DNA of 15,529 bases, from the NCBI GenBank assembly GCA_046155885.1, contig JBJXFU010000095.1, forward strand, positions 1 to 15,529, in the 5' to 3' direction. The stretch is from JAOADN01 sp046155885 (GTDB taxonomy: Bacteria > Pseudomonadota > Alphaproteobacteria > Rhodobacterales > Rhodobacteraceae). A program made the position numbers and the translations under genes. The notes below the pieces were generated by a model. The model searched no databases. It was not told the origin of the DNA and saw only the letters and a list, made by a program, of their open reading frames with translations. Positions 7,306 to 13,331 of the stretch are shown here, piece by piece; positions within the stretch are counted from its first letter, which is position 1; every line of letters begins with the position of its first letter.

Positions 7306-8106
7306 ATGCGCATTCCCTTCCTGTCCAGGGCCCCGGTGGTTCCGGTGATCCGGCTGACCGGCATCATCGCCGGCGGCAGCCGCTTCGGCGGCGGGGGGCT
7401 GAACGACCAGGGCATGGCGCCGCTGATCGAACGCGCCTTCCGCAAGGGCAAGGCGGCGGCGGTGGCGCTGGCGATCAACTCGCCCGGCGGCTCGCCCGCA
7501 CAATCCTCGCTGATCGCGGCGCGCATCCGGCGGCTGGCGGACGAACACAAGCTGCCGGTGCATGCCTTTGTCGAGGATGTCGCGGCCTCGGGCGGCTACT
7601 GGCTGGCCACTGCGGCGGATGCGATCTGGGTCGATCCGACCTCGGTTCTTGGCTCGATCGGCGTCATTTCGTCGGGCTTCGGGTTCCAGGACCTGATCGC
7701 GCGGGCGGGGGTGGAGCGGCGGGTGCATACGGCCGGCGCATCGAAATCGATGCTCGACCCGTTCCGCCCGGAAAAGCCCGACGATGTGGAGCGCCTGAAC
7801 GCGATTCTGGAAGGGCTGCATGAGACCTTCAAGGCGCAGGTCACCGCCCGGCGGGGGGCGCGCCTGGCGAAGGACCGCGACCTCTTCACCGGCGATATCT
7901 GGGTGGGGCAGGCGGCGGTGGGCGTCGGGCTGGCCGACGGGGTGGCGCATCTGGTGCCGAAGATGCGGGAGCTTTACGGCGACCGGGTACGGTTCCAGCC
8001 GCTCGCCCCGCGCCGGCCGCTGCTGCGGCGGTTCGGGATGTCGCTGATGGCGGACGCGGCGGAGACGGTCGAGGAACGCGCGCTGCTGGCGCGGTACGGG
8101 CTCTGA
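7306..8106 (+). CDS. S49 family serine peptidase (SppA/SohB-like)
   Basis: This 266-residue peptidase has the ClpP/crotonase-like fold of family S49, which cleaves remnant signal peptides and other membrane-associated peptides. The nucleophile is S95 in DVAASGGYWLA (91-101) and the general-base lysine is K147 in GASKSMLDPF, the Ser/Lys dyad of the short SppA type. Other family segments are VIRLTGII (14-21), INSPGGSPAQS (57-67) and DPTSVLGSIGVI (110-121). It lacks an N-terminal signal or transmembrane helix, so it is presumably cytoplasmic or peripheral. Its stop overlaps the start of a tiny membrane protein by one base (TGATG), which suggests the two are co-translated. The start has only G-rich sequence directly before it, so initiation is unusual. 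Confidence 0.9.
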   Translation: MRIPFLSRAPVVPVIRLTGIIAGGSRFGGGGLNDQGMAPLIERAFRKGKAAAVALAINSPGGSPAQSSLIAARIRRLADEHKLPVHAFVEDVAASGGYWLATAADAIWVDPTSVLGSIGVISSGFGFQDLIARAGVERRVHTAGASKSMLDPFRPEKPDDVERLNAILEGLHETFKAQVTARRGARLAKDRDLFTGDIWVGQAAVGVGLADGVAHLVPKMRELYGDRVRFQPLAPRRPLLRRFGMSLMADAAETVEERALLARYGL

Positions 8107-8192
8107 TGGTCAAGGCGGTCGTTCTTTTCCTGCTTCTGATGGTGGCGATCGCCTGGATTGGCGGGCTCTTCGGCGGACGGGGCCGCAAGTGA
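8106..8192 (+). CDS. 28-residue single-pass membrane microprotein
   Basis: A short reading frame of 28 codons starts with an ATG that shares its A with the S49 peptidase stop (TGATG) and ends with a TGA inside the GTGA start of the next gene. The peptide begins MVKAVVLFLLLMVAIAWIGG. Residues 4-22 form one strongly hydrophobic helix long enough to cross a membrane, with a glycine-rich basic tail ending GRGRK. The lysine at 3 and the basic C-terminus leave the topology open. Perfect nesting between two coupled genes, and the marked hydrophobicity in a GC-rich genome, argue that it is translated. I do not recognise a named family. It may anchor or modulate the soluble S49 peptidase, which has no membrane segment of its own, but that is inference. 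Confidence 0.65.
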   Translation: MVKAVVLFLLLMVAIAWIGGLFGGRGRK

Positions 8193-8968
8193 GCGGTCGC
8201 GCGCTGGTCACCGGGGGCGCGAAGCGGCTGGGCGCGGCGATGGCCGTCTATCTGGCCGGGCGGGGCTTCGACGTGGCGGTGCACTACGACCGTTCGGCCG
8301 AGGCGGCGAAGGCGACGGCGGAGGCGGTCCGGGCCGAAGGGCGGCGCGCGGCGGTGCTGCAGGCCGACCTTCTGGACGAAGGCGCGGCGGCCGGGCTGGT
8401 GGCGCGCGCGGCCGATGCGCTGGGCGGGCGGCTGACGCTTCTGGTCAACAATGCCTCGATCTTCGAACATGACACGCTCGCCAGCGCCACCCGCGAAAGC
8501 TGGGACCGGCATCTTGGCTCCAATCTGCGCGCGCCCTTCCTGCTGACCCAGGCCTTCGCGGCACAGGCGCCGAGGGCCGACCGGGCGGGGCAAGAGCCGG
8601 TGGCGCGGTCGCTGATCGTCAACATGATCGACCAGCGGGTGCTGAAACCGACGCCCGAGTTCATGACCTACACCGTCGCCAAAATGGCACTCTGGGCCTT
8701 CACCCGCACCGCCGCGCAGGCGCTTGGGCCCGATATCCGGGTAAATGCCATCGGTCCCGGGCCGACTTTGCCCGCCGAGCGGCAGAGCGAGCCACATTTC
8801 CGAAAACAGCGAAAATCCACGGTGCTTCAGCGGGGGGCTGGTGCCGCGGAAATCTGCGCGGCGCTGGGCTACCTGATCGACGCCCCTTCGGTCACCGGGC
8901 AGCTCATCTGCGTTGACGGCGGGCAGCATCTGGCCTGGCGCACGGCGGACGTTCTGGGCGTCGAGTGA
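8189..8968 (+). CDS. Short-chain dehydrogenase, pteridine reductase (PTR1/FolM)-like
   Basis: This is a 259-residue classical-length SDR. The cofactor loop reads TGGAKRLGAAMA (8-19), the TGxxKRxG variant found in pteridine reductases, followed by HYDRS (32-36), where an arginine suggests NADPH. NNAS is at 87-90. The active site has Y161 and K165 (YTVAK), but the usual catalytic Ser is replaced by D148 (VNMIDQR). The Asp-13-Tyr-4-Lys spacing is that of Leishmania PTR1 (D181, Y194, K198). The C-terminal region has VNAIGPGPTLP and VTGQLICVDGGQHL. It probably reduces dihydropterins, like FolM, rather than acting as a ketoacyl or sugar SDR. The start is GTG at 8189, overlapping the microprotein stop (GTGA). 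The substrate is inferred from residues only. Confidence 0.85.
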   Translation: MSGRALVTGGAKRLGAAMAVYLAGRGFDVAVHYDRSAEAAKATAEAVRAEGRRAAVLQADLLDEGAAAGLVARAADALGGRLTLLVNNASIFEHDTLASATRESWDRHLGSNLRAPFLLTQAFAAQAPRADRAGQEPVARSLIVNMIDQRVLKPTPEFMTYTVAKMALWAFTRTAAQALGPDIRVNAIGPGPTLPAERQSEPHFRKQRKSTVLQRGAGAAEICAALGYLIDAPSVTGQLICVDGGQHLAWRTADVLGVE

Positions 8969-9279
8969 AGCGCCCCGGCCGCCCGGGTTCGCCGCGGGCC
9001 CTTACTTGTCCACCGCATGGCCGCACGTCACGAACCCGTTACGATTATGCCAATGGTTTCAGGGATTTGCTCGGGTCTGGAAATATTCTTGTTAATTAAC
9101 AGCCGGTTACTGATGTGCCCAAAAAACAGGCAAATCGGGGAAGGGGGCTGAATACAACGAAAATTTCCGCCGCCCCAAATCTTGTCTCCAGACTTATCCA
9201 CCGAAAGCGTGGACAGGTTTTCACTTGCGCCCCGACGAAGAAGAGTGCAGGCGGAAGGCAGAATCAGGCCCCGGCAATC
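8969..9279. other. AT-richer intergenic region before uvrC
   Basis: I see no gene here. The left part (8977-9000) is a GC-rich sequence able to form a short gcccg/cgggc stem and may slow transcription after the dehydrogenase. The middle (about 9034-9200) is clearly richer in A+T than the surroundings and includes the perfect palindrome GTTAATTAAC (9091-9100). A weak promoter-like pair, TTGCTC (9067-9072) and GTTAAT (9091-9096) with an 18-base spacer, points toward uvrC. DnaA-box-like and CtrA-like words in this region are listed separately. One frame stays open from 9115 into uvrC, but its translation looks non-coding. Confidence 0.5.
9006..9217. promoter_or_regulatory. Cluster of DnaA-box-like and CtrA-like words upstream of uvrC
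   Basis: TTATCCACC at 9194-9202 matches the DnaA box TTATCCACA in 8 of 9 bases, and TTGTCCACC at 9006-9014 in 7 of 9. A reverse-oriented CTGTCCACG is at 9208-9216, giving an inverted TCCAC-N7-GTGGA pair with 9197-9201. TTAA-N7-TTAC at 9096-9110 misses the alphaproteobacterial CtrA pattern TTAA-N7-TTAA by one base. The words are seen directly; any regulatory role is inferred. Confidence 0.3.
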
Positions 9280-11172
9280 ATGACTGTTTCCGAAGACGCG
9301 CCCAATCCCGCACCCCCCGAAGGCCCGGTCCGGCGCGGCCATGCGGTGATCCTGGACCAGATCAGGACGCTCGACTCATCGCCCGGCGTGTACCGCATGC
9401 TGGATGCGGAATCGCGGGTTCTGTACGTCGGCAAGGCGCGCAACCTGAAGGCGAGGGTGTCCAGCTACGCTCGCCCCATGGGGCATTCGGGGCGGATTGC
9501 GCGGATGATCTCGGAAACCGCCGCGATGATGTTCCTGACGACGCGGACGGAAACCGAGGCGCTGCTTCTGGAGCAGAACCTGATCAAGCAGCTGAAGCCG
9601 CGCTACAACGTGCTTCTTCGCGACGACAAGTCCTTCCCGAACATCCTGGTGGCCAAGGCCCACGCCTTCCCCCAGATCAAGAAGCACCGGGGCGCGAAGA
9701 AGGAGCGGGGCGACTATTACGGCCCCTTCGCCAGCGCCGGCGCGGTGAACCGGACGCTGAACCAGTTGCAGAAGGTTTTCCTGCTGCGGTCCTGTTCGGA
9801 CGCGATGTTCGCGGGGCGGACCCGGCCCTGCCTGCTCTACCAGATCAAGCGCTGTTCCGCCCCCTGCGTGGGGCTGATCGGCGAGGCGCCCTATGGCGCG
9901 CTGGTGGCCGAGGCCGAGGATTTCCTGAAAGGCCGCACGACACGGGTGCAGGCCGACCTCGCCCGGCAGATGGCGGCGGCGTCCGGGGCGATGGAGTTCG
10001 AACGCGCGGCGGCGCTGCGCGACCGCATCCGGGCGCTGACGGCGGTGCAGGCGGGGCAGGGGATCAACCCAAAGGGCGTGGCCGAAGCCGACGTGGTCGC
10101 GCTTTATATGGAGGGCGGGCAGGCCTGCGTGCAGGTCTTCTTCATCCGCGCCAACCAGAGCTGGGGCAACCGCGACTTCTATCCGAAGACCGGCTCCGGC
10201 GCGGATGAGGCGGAAGTGCTCGAGGCCTTCCTGGGGCAGTTCTACGACGACAAGGACCCGCCGCGGCTGATCCTTCTGTCGCATCCGATCGAGGACGCGG
10301 ACCTGATGGTCGACCTGCTCAGCCAGCGGGCGGGGCGCAGTGTCGAGCTTGCCGTGCCGCAGCGGGGCGAAAAGGCCGAACTGGTCGGGAACGCCGCGCG
10401 CAACGCCCGCGAAAGCCTGGCCCGCCGGATGAGCGAGAACGCCACCCAGGCGAAACTGCTCGACGGGCTGGCCGAGGCATTTGGGCTGGAAGGCCCGCCG
10501 CGCCGCATCGAGATCTACGACAACAGCCACATCATGGGCACCGACGCGGTGGGCGGCATGGTGGTGACGGGGCAGGAGGGGCTGCGCAAGGGCGAGTACC
10601 GCAAGTTCAACATCCGCAATACGGACCTGACCCCCGGCGACGATTTCGGGATGATGCGCGAAGTGCTGACGCGGCGCTTCGAGCGGCTGTTGAAGGAAGA
10701 CCCCGACCGGCAGGGCGAAGGCTGGCCGGACCTTCTGCTGATCGACGGCGGCGCGGGGCAGGTTTCGGCGGTTTCGGGGATTCTGGAAGAGATGGGCGTC
10801 GACGACGTGCCGGTGATCGGCGTCGCCAAGGGCATCGACCGCGATGCCGGCAAGGAGGAATTCCACCGCCCCGGCCGCCCGGTCATGGCGCTGCAGCGCA
10901 ACGATCCCGTCCTCTACTTCATCCAGCGCCTGCGCGACGAGGCGCACCGCTGGGCCGTCGGCGCGCACCGGGCGAAGCGGGCGAAGGCGGTGGGGGCGAC
11001 GCCGTTGGACGAGGTTCCCGGGGTGGGCGCGGCGCGCAAGCGGGCCCTCCTGGCGCACTTCGGTTCCGCCAAGGCGGTGGCGCGGGCGGGGCTCGATGAC
11101 CTGAAGGCCGTCGGCGGCATCTCTGCGGCGACGGCGCAGGCGGTCTACGACTTCTTCCACGCCAGGGGGTGA
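9280..11172 (+). CDS. uvrC: UvrABC system protein C (excinuclease)
   Basis: UvrC makes both incisions in nucleotide excision repair. The 630-residue protein shows: the N-terminal GIY-YIG nuclease for the 3' cut (GVY at 36-38, YVG at 49-51, and the glutamate region TETEAL at 90-95); a cysteine-rich segment with C172, C184, C192 and C196; the UVR helical pair that contacts UvrB (about 226-256); and the RNase H-like nuclease for the 5' cut (D414 in EIYDNSH, D489 in LLLIDGG, H556 in DEAHRWA). It ends in a helix-hairpin-helix DNA-binding tail (about 576-625). I chose the ATG at 9280 because the frame upstream of it translates to sequence without family resemblance. It is a single gene preceded by a 311-base gap and followed by the toxin-antitoxin promoter. 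No truncation is visible. Confidence 0.96.
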   Translation: MTVSEDAPNPAPPEGPVRRGHAVILDQIRTLDSSPGVYRMLDAESRVLYVGKARNLKARVSSYARPMGHSGRIARMISETAAMMFLTTRTETEALLLEQNLIKQLKPRYNVLLRDDKSFPNILVAKAHAFPQIKKHRGAKKERGDYYGPFASAGAVNRTLNQLQKVFLLRSCSDAMFAGRTRPCLLYQIKRCSAPCVGLIGEAPYGALVAEAEDFLKGRTTRVQADLARQMAAASGAMEFERAAALRDRIRALTAVQAGQGINPKGVAEADVVALYMEGGQACVQVFFIRANQSWGNRDFYPKTGSGADEAEVLEAFLGQFYDDKDPPRLILLSHPIEDADLMVDLLSQRAGRSVELAVPQRGEKAELVGNAARNARESLARRMSENATQAKLLDGLAEAFGLEGPPRRIEIYDNSHIMGTDAVGGMVVTGQEGLRKGEYRKFNIRNTDLTPGDDFGMMREVLTRRFERLLKEDPDRQGEGWPDLLLIDGGAGQVSAVSGILEEMGVDDVPVIGVAKGIDRDAGKEEFHRPGRPVMALQRNDPVLYFIQRLRDEAHRWAVGAHRAKRAKAVGATPLDEVPGVGAARKRALLAHFGSAKAVARAGLDDLKAVGGISAATAQAVYDFFHARG

Positions 11173-11189
11173 GGGGGCGGCAGGTTGGC

Positions 11190-11218
11190 TTGAGCGCGCG
11201 GCACAGATGTCCTACACT
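11190..11218 (+). promoter_or_regulatory. Promoter of the toxin-antitoxin module
   Basis: TTGAGC (11190-11195) and TACACT (11213-11218) are spaced by exactly 17 bases, each with 4 of 6 consensus matches. They lie in the 76-base gap between uvrC and the antitoxin start. Transcription would begin near 11225, inside the repeated sequence that follows, giving a leader of about 25 bases with the AGGAG ribosome site at 11236-11240. Confidence 0.55.
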
Positions 11219-11237
11219 GTCAGACAACAGCAGACAG
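11217..11237. promoter_or_regulatory. Operator-like repeats of the toxin-antitoxin module
   Basis: CTGTC (11217-11221) and GACAG (11233-11237) form an inverted repeat. Within it, CAGACA is directly repeated at 11221-11226 and 11231-11236, ten bases or one helical turn apart. The repeats cover the predicted transcription start, where a ribbon-helix-helix antitoxin would repress its own operon. Tandem half-sites on one helix face are usual for such repressors. This is a sequence pattern only. Confidence 0.45.
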
Positions 11238-11248
11238 GAGGCCCCGCA

Positions 11249-11536
11249 ATGGCCAGCGGCGCGCGGTTCACCCTCAGGCTCGATGCCGAGCTCAAGCAAT
11301 GGCTGGAGGCCGAGGCGGCACGCCAGGACCGGTCGGTCGCCTGGCTTGCCAAGCGGGCCATCGAGACGATGAAGGCGGATGCCGAGCATCGGCGAAGGGC
11401 AATCCGGGCGGCCATCGCGGAGGCCGACAAGGGTGTGTTCGTGTCGGGCGAGGCGGTCAACCGCTGGATGGACAGTTGGGATACCGATGCCGAACTTCCG
11501 CCGCCCGAACCGGACATCTTCCTGAAGAAGGCCTGA
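11249..11536 (+). CDS. Ribbon-helix-helix antitoxin (CopG/ParD-like)
   Basis: This 95-residue protein has an N-terminal ribbon-helix-helix DNA-binding fold: a strand, GARFTLRLD (4-12), then two helices across KQWLEAEAARQDRSVAWLAKRAIETM (16-41). An acidic C-terminal half (EADKGVFVSGEAVNRWMDSW, 58-77, then a proline/acid stretch) is the likely toxin-wrapping part. Such proteins neutralise a RelE/ParE-type toxin and repress their own promoter. The ATG at 11249 has a good AGGAG eight bases upstream. A longer frame from 11207 reads promoter and operator DNA and was not used. The toxin gene follows after four bases. The call is made from the fold pattern plus the partner; the subfamily is not settled. 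Confidence 0.85.
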   Translation: MASGARFTLRLDAELKQWLEAEAARQDRSVAWLAKRAIETMKADAEHRRRAIRAAIAEADKGVFVSGEAVNRWMDSWDTDAELPPPEPDIFLKKA

Positions 11537-11540
11537 AATT

Positions 11541-11822
11541 GTGAAGCTGGTCTTCCTGCCATCGACGGTGGCGGACGTGCCCTGGTTTCGCCGCTACTAC
11601 AGGCAGGTGTTTCCGGAAGGGTCCGAAACGGCGCGCGAAGGTCTGCGCCGGGCGCAGGCATTGTTGGCCGAAAATCCCGAGATCGGCCAGCCCGGGGAAG
11701 AGCCGGGGACCCGGGAGCTGACCATTCGCCGCACCCCGTTCGCGATGATCTACCGCGTCCTGCCCGACCGCATCGAAATCCTCCGCCTGCTCGACCAGCG
11801 CTCGGGCGGCCCCCGGGGGTGA
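11541..11822 (+). CDS. RelE/ParE-superfamily toxin
   Basis: This 93-residue basic protein has the compact RelE/ParE toxin pattern: an N-terminal strand (KLVFLPSTVADVPWFRRYY), two helices with ARxxLxxAQALLAENPEIG (31-49), then strands RELTIRRTPFAMIYRV (58-73) and DRIEILRLLDQR (76-87). The two possible modes are mRNA cleavage on the ribosome (RelE) or gyrase poisoning (ParE). Sequence alone does not decide between them, and I see no clear His/Tyr RelE catalytic set. The start is GTG at 11541, four bases after the antitoxin stop, with GAAGG in the end of the antitoxin as ribosome site. Weak initiation after an upstream antitoxin fits the expected excess of antitoxin. It appears intact. Confidence 0.85.
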   Translation: MKLVFLPSTVADVPWFRRYYRQVFPEGSETAREGLRRAQALLAENPEIGQPGEEPGTRELTIRRTPFAMIYRVLPDRIEILRLLDQRSGGPRG

Positions 11823-11907
11823 ACCGGCCCCCGCCTTGACGCGCCGGGGCAACGATGCGGCGCAATCCGCATTTCCCTCGTCACTCCGTTGCAGTATCGG
11901 TTCCGTC

Positions 11908-12576
11908 ATGACTTGGACCATCCCGAACATCCTGACGACGCTCCGCCTGCTGGCGGCGCCGGGCGTCGCGGTGATGTTTCTCTACTTCACCCGTCCCTGG
12001 GCCGACTGGCTGGCGCTGACGCTGTTCATCGGGGCGGCGATCACTGACTATTTCGACGGCTACCTGGCGCGGCTGTGGAAGCAGGAATCGAAGTTCGGCG
12101 CGATGCTGGACCCGATCGCAGACAAGGCGATGGTGCTGATCGCGATCATGGTGCTGACCGGCTACAACGGGATGAACCCCTGGCTGATCCTGCCCGCCAC
12201 GGTGATCCTCTTCCGCGAGGTCTTCGTGTCGGGCCTGCGCGAGTTCATCGGCGCGAAGGCCGGGACGCTCAAGGTCACGAAGCTCGCGAAGTGGAAGACC
12301 ACGGCGCAGATGGTGGCGATCGGGGTGCTGTTCCTCGGCACCGGGCTCGACTACCTCTACGGGCTTCATCTTCTGGGGATGACGCCCGAGCAGTACGCCG
12401 AAGCCGTCAAGGCCGGCACCCACGATCCGGTCCGGGCCTGCTTCCGCCAGGACTGCGCGTCCTGGGCGGGGTATGTGGGGCTGTTCCTGATCTGGGTGGC
12501 GGCGGGGCTGACACTGGTGACGGGGTTCGAATACTTCGCCAAGTCGCTGCCCTACCTGAAGGACCGCGAGCCATGA
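11908..12576 (+). CDS. pgsA: CDP-diacylglycerol-glycerol-3-phosphate phosphatidyltransferase
   Basis: PgsA joins CDP-diacylglycerol and glycerol-3-phosphate in the inner membrane, the committed step to phosphatidylglycerol and cardiolipin. The 222-residue protein carries the full CDP-alcohol phosphotransferase motif: D47, D50-G51, A54-R55, G64, D68 and D72, with the canonical x2, x2, x8, x3, x3 spacing. Hydrophobic segments lie at about 8-28, 33-46, 74-86, 91-110, 132-148 and 187-206. Between the last two is a polar insert (about 150-186) with C178 and C183. The start at 11908 puts MTWTIPNILTTLRL at the N-terminus, typical of the family. The stop overlaps moaD by four bases (ATGA), so the two are coupled. 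A TTGACG at 11836-11841 resembles a -35 box, but no clear -10 follows. Confidence 0.95.
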   Translation: MTWTIPNILTTLRLLAAPGVAVMFLYFTRPWADWLALTLFIGAAITDYFDGYLARLWKQESKFGAMLDPIADKAMVLIAIMVLTGYNGMNPWLILPATVILFREVFVSGLREFIGAKAGTLKVTKLAKWKTTAQMVAIGVLFLGTGLDYLYGLHLLGMTPEQYAEAVKAGTHDPVRACFRQDCASWAGYVGLFLIWVAAGLTLVTGFEYFAKSLPYLKDREP

Positions 12577-12821
12577 TCGACGTGGTCTATTTCGCCTGGG
12601 TGCGCGAACGGATCGGGCTGCCGCGCGAACGGATCGAGACGCGGGCGGCGACGGTGGCCGAGCTGGTGGAAGAGCTGAAGGCGCGGGAAGACCGCTACAC
12701 AGCCGCCTTCGCCGATGTGACGTCGGTCAGGGTGGCGGTCGATCAGGTGCTGTCGGATTTCTCCGCGCCGCTTTCGGGCGTGCGCGAGGTGGCCTTCTTC
12801 CCGCCGATGACAGGGGGGTGA
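12573..12821 (+). CDS. moaD: Molybdopterin synthase small subunit MoaD
   Basis: This is an 82-residue ubiquitin-fold sulfur carrier. Its C-terminal Gly-Gly (PPMTGG, residues 77-82) is adenylated and thiocarboxylated, then donates sulfur to cyclic pyranopterin monophosphate within the MoaD2-MoaE2 molybdopterin synthase. The N-terminal strand MIDVVYFAWVRERIG and the helix ATVAELVEELKAR (26-38) are typical. It begins in the ATGA overlap with pgsA and is followed by moaE. The product is needed for the bis-MGD cofactor of the formate dehydrogenase encoded earlier in the window. The call is secure from length, the GG tail and the adjacent moaE. Confidence 0.95.
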   Translation: MIDVVYFAWVRERIGLPRERIETRAATVAELVEELKAREDRYTAAFADVTSVRVAVDQVLSDFSAPLSGVREVAFFPPMTGG

Positions 12822-12878
12822 GGGGTGGCCGCCGGCACCGGCAGCGAGGGCGCCCGGCAGGGCGGAGGGGCGTCGCGG

Positions 12879-13331
12879 ATGCGCGTCGGCGTGCAGGAAG
12901 GCCCGTTCGACTATGGCGCCGAATGTGCGGCCTTCGCCGCCGGGCAGACGGCTTCCGCAGCCGGGGCAGGGGCCGTAGTGACCTTCCTTGGCATCGTGCG
13001 CGGCGAGGCGGGACGGCTCTCGGGGATCGAGATCGAGCACTATCCCGGGATGACCGACAGGGCGATCCGCGCCATCCTCGACGAAGCCGCCGGGCGGTGG
13101 CCGCTTGACGACGCCCTGGTCATCCACCGGTACGGCCGGCTTGCGGCGGGCGAGCCGATCATGATGGTCGCCACCGCCAGCCGCCACCGCGCCGCCGCCT
13201 TCGGCGCGGCCGAGTTCCTGATGGACTACCTGAAATCCCGCGCGCCCTTCTGGAAGAAAGAGCTTGGCGAGGGCGCGGGGGGCTGGGTCGAGGCGAAGGC
13301 CGGGGACGAGGTGGCGCTGAGGCGCTGGTAG
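12879..13331 (+). CDS. moaE: Molybdopterin synthase catalytic subunit MoaE
   Basis: This 150-residue large subunit of molybdopterin synthase converts cyclic pyranopterin monophosphate to molybdopterin using MoaD thiocarboxylate. The conserved residues are VTFLGIVRG (34-42), the H103-R104 pair, and K119 and K126 in KSRAPFWKKE. These last four fall at the same numbers as the E. coli catalytic residues, which supports the ATG at 12879. That start has GGAGG ten bases upstream. A GTG at 12825 would add 18 low-complexity residues (Gly/Ala-rich) and is the less likely start. The gene follows moaD by 57 bases and is probably the last gene of the pgsA-moaD-moaE transcript. Confidence 0.95.
   Translation: MRVGVQEGPFDYGAECAAFAAGQTASAAGAGAVVTFLGIVRGEAGRLSGIEIEHYPGMTDRAIRAILDEAAGRWPLDDALVIHRYGRLAAGEPIMMVATASRHRAAAFGAAEFLMDYLKSRAPFWKKELGEGAGGWVEAKAGDEVALRRW

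Noticed and set aside
9115..9279. 55-residue N-terminal extension of UvrC
   Set aside because: The extension has no similarity to UvrC N-termini and covers the AT-rich control region. The ATG at 9280 gives the usual length and N-terminal context.
8980..9279. SOS (LexA) box upstream of uvrC
   Set aside because: The alphaproteobacterial pattern GTTC-N7-GTTC or its complement is not present; isolated GTTC and GAAC words are wrongly spaced.
9376..11160. 594-codon minus-strand frame opposite uvrC
   Set aside because: It is exactly antisense to uvrC, whose nuclease residues and cysteines are intact; the antisense product has no recognisable domain.
12825..12878. GTG start giving MoaE 18 more residues
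   Set aside because: The extra residues are Gly/Ala-rich filler, and the start at 12879 makes H103, R104, K119 and K126 coincide with E. coli numbering. It cannot be fully excluded, because a G-rich ribosome-site-like stretch precedes the GTG.
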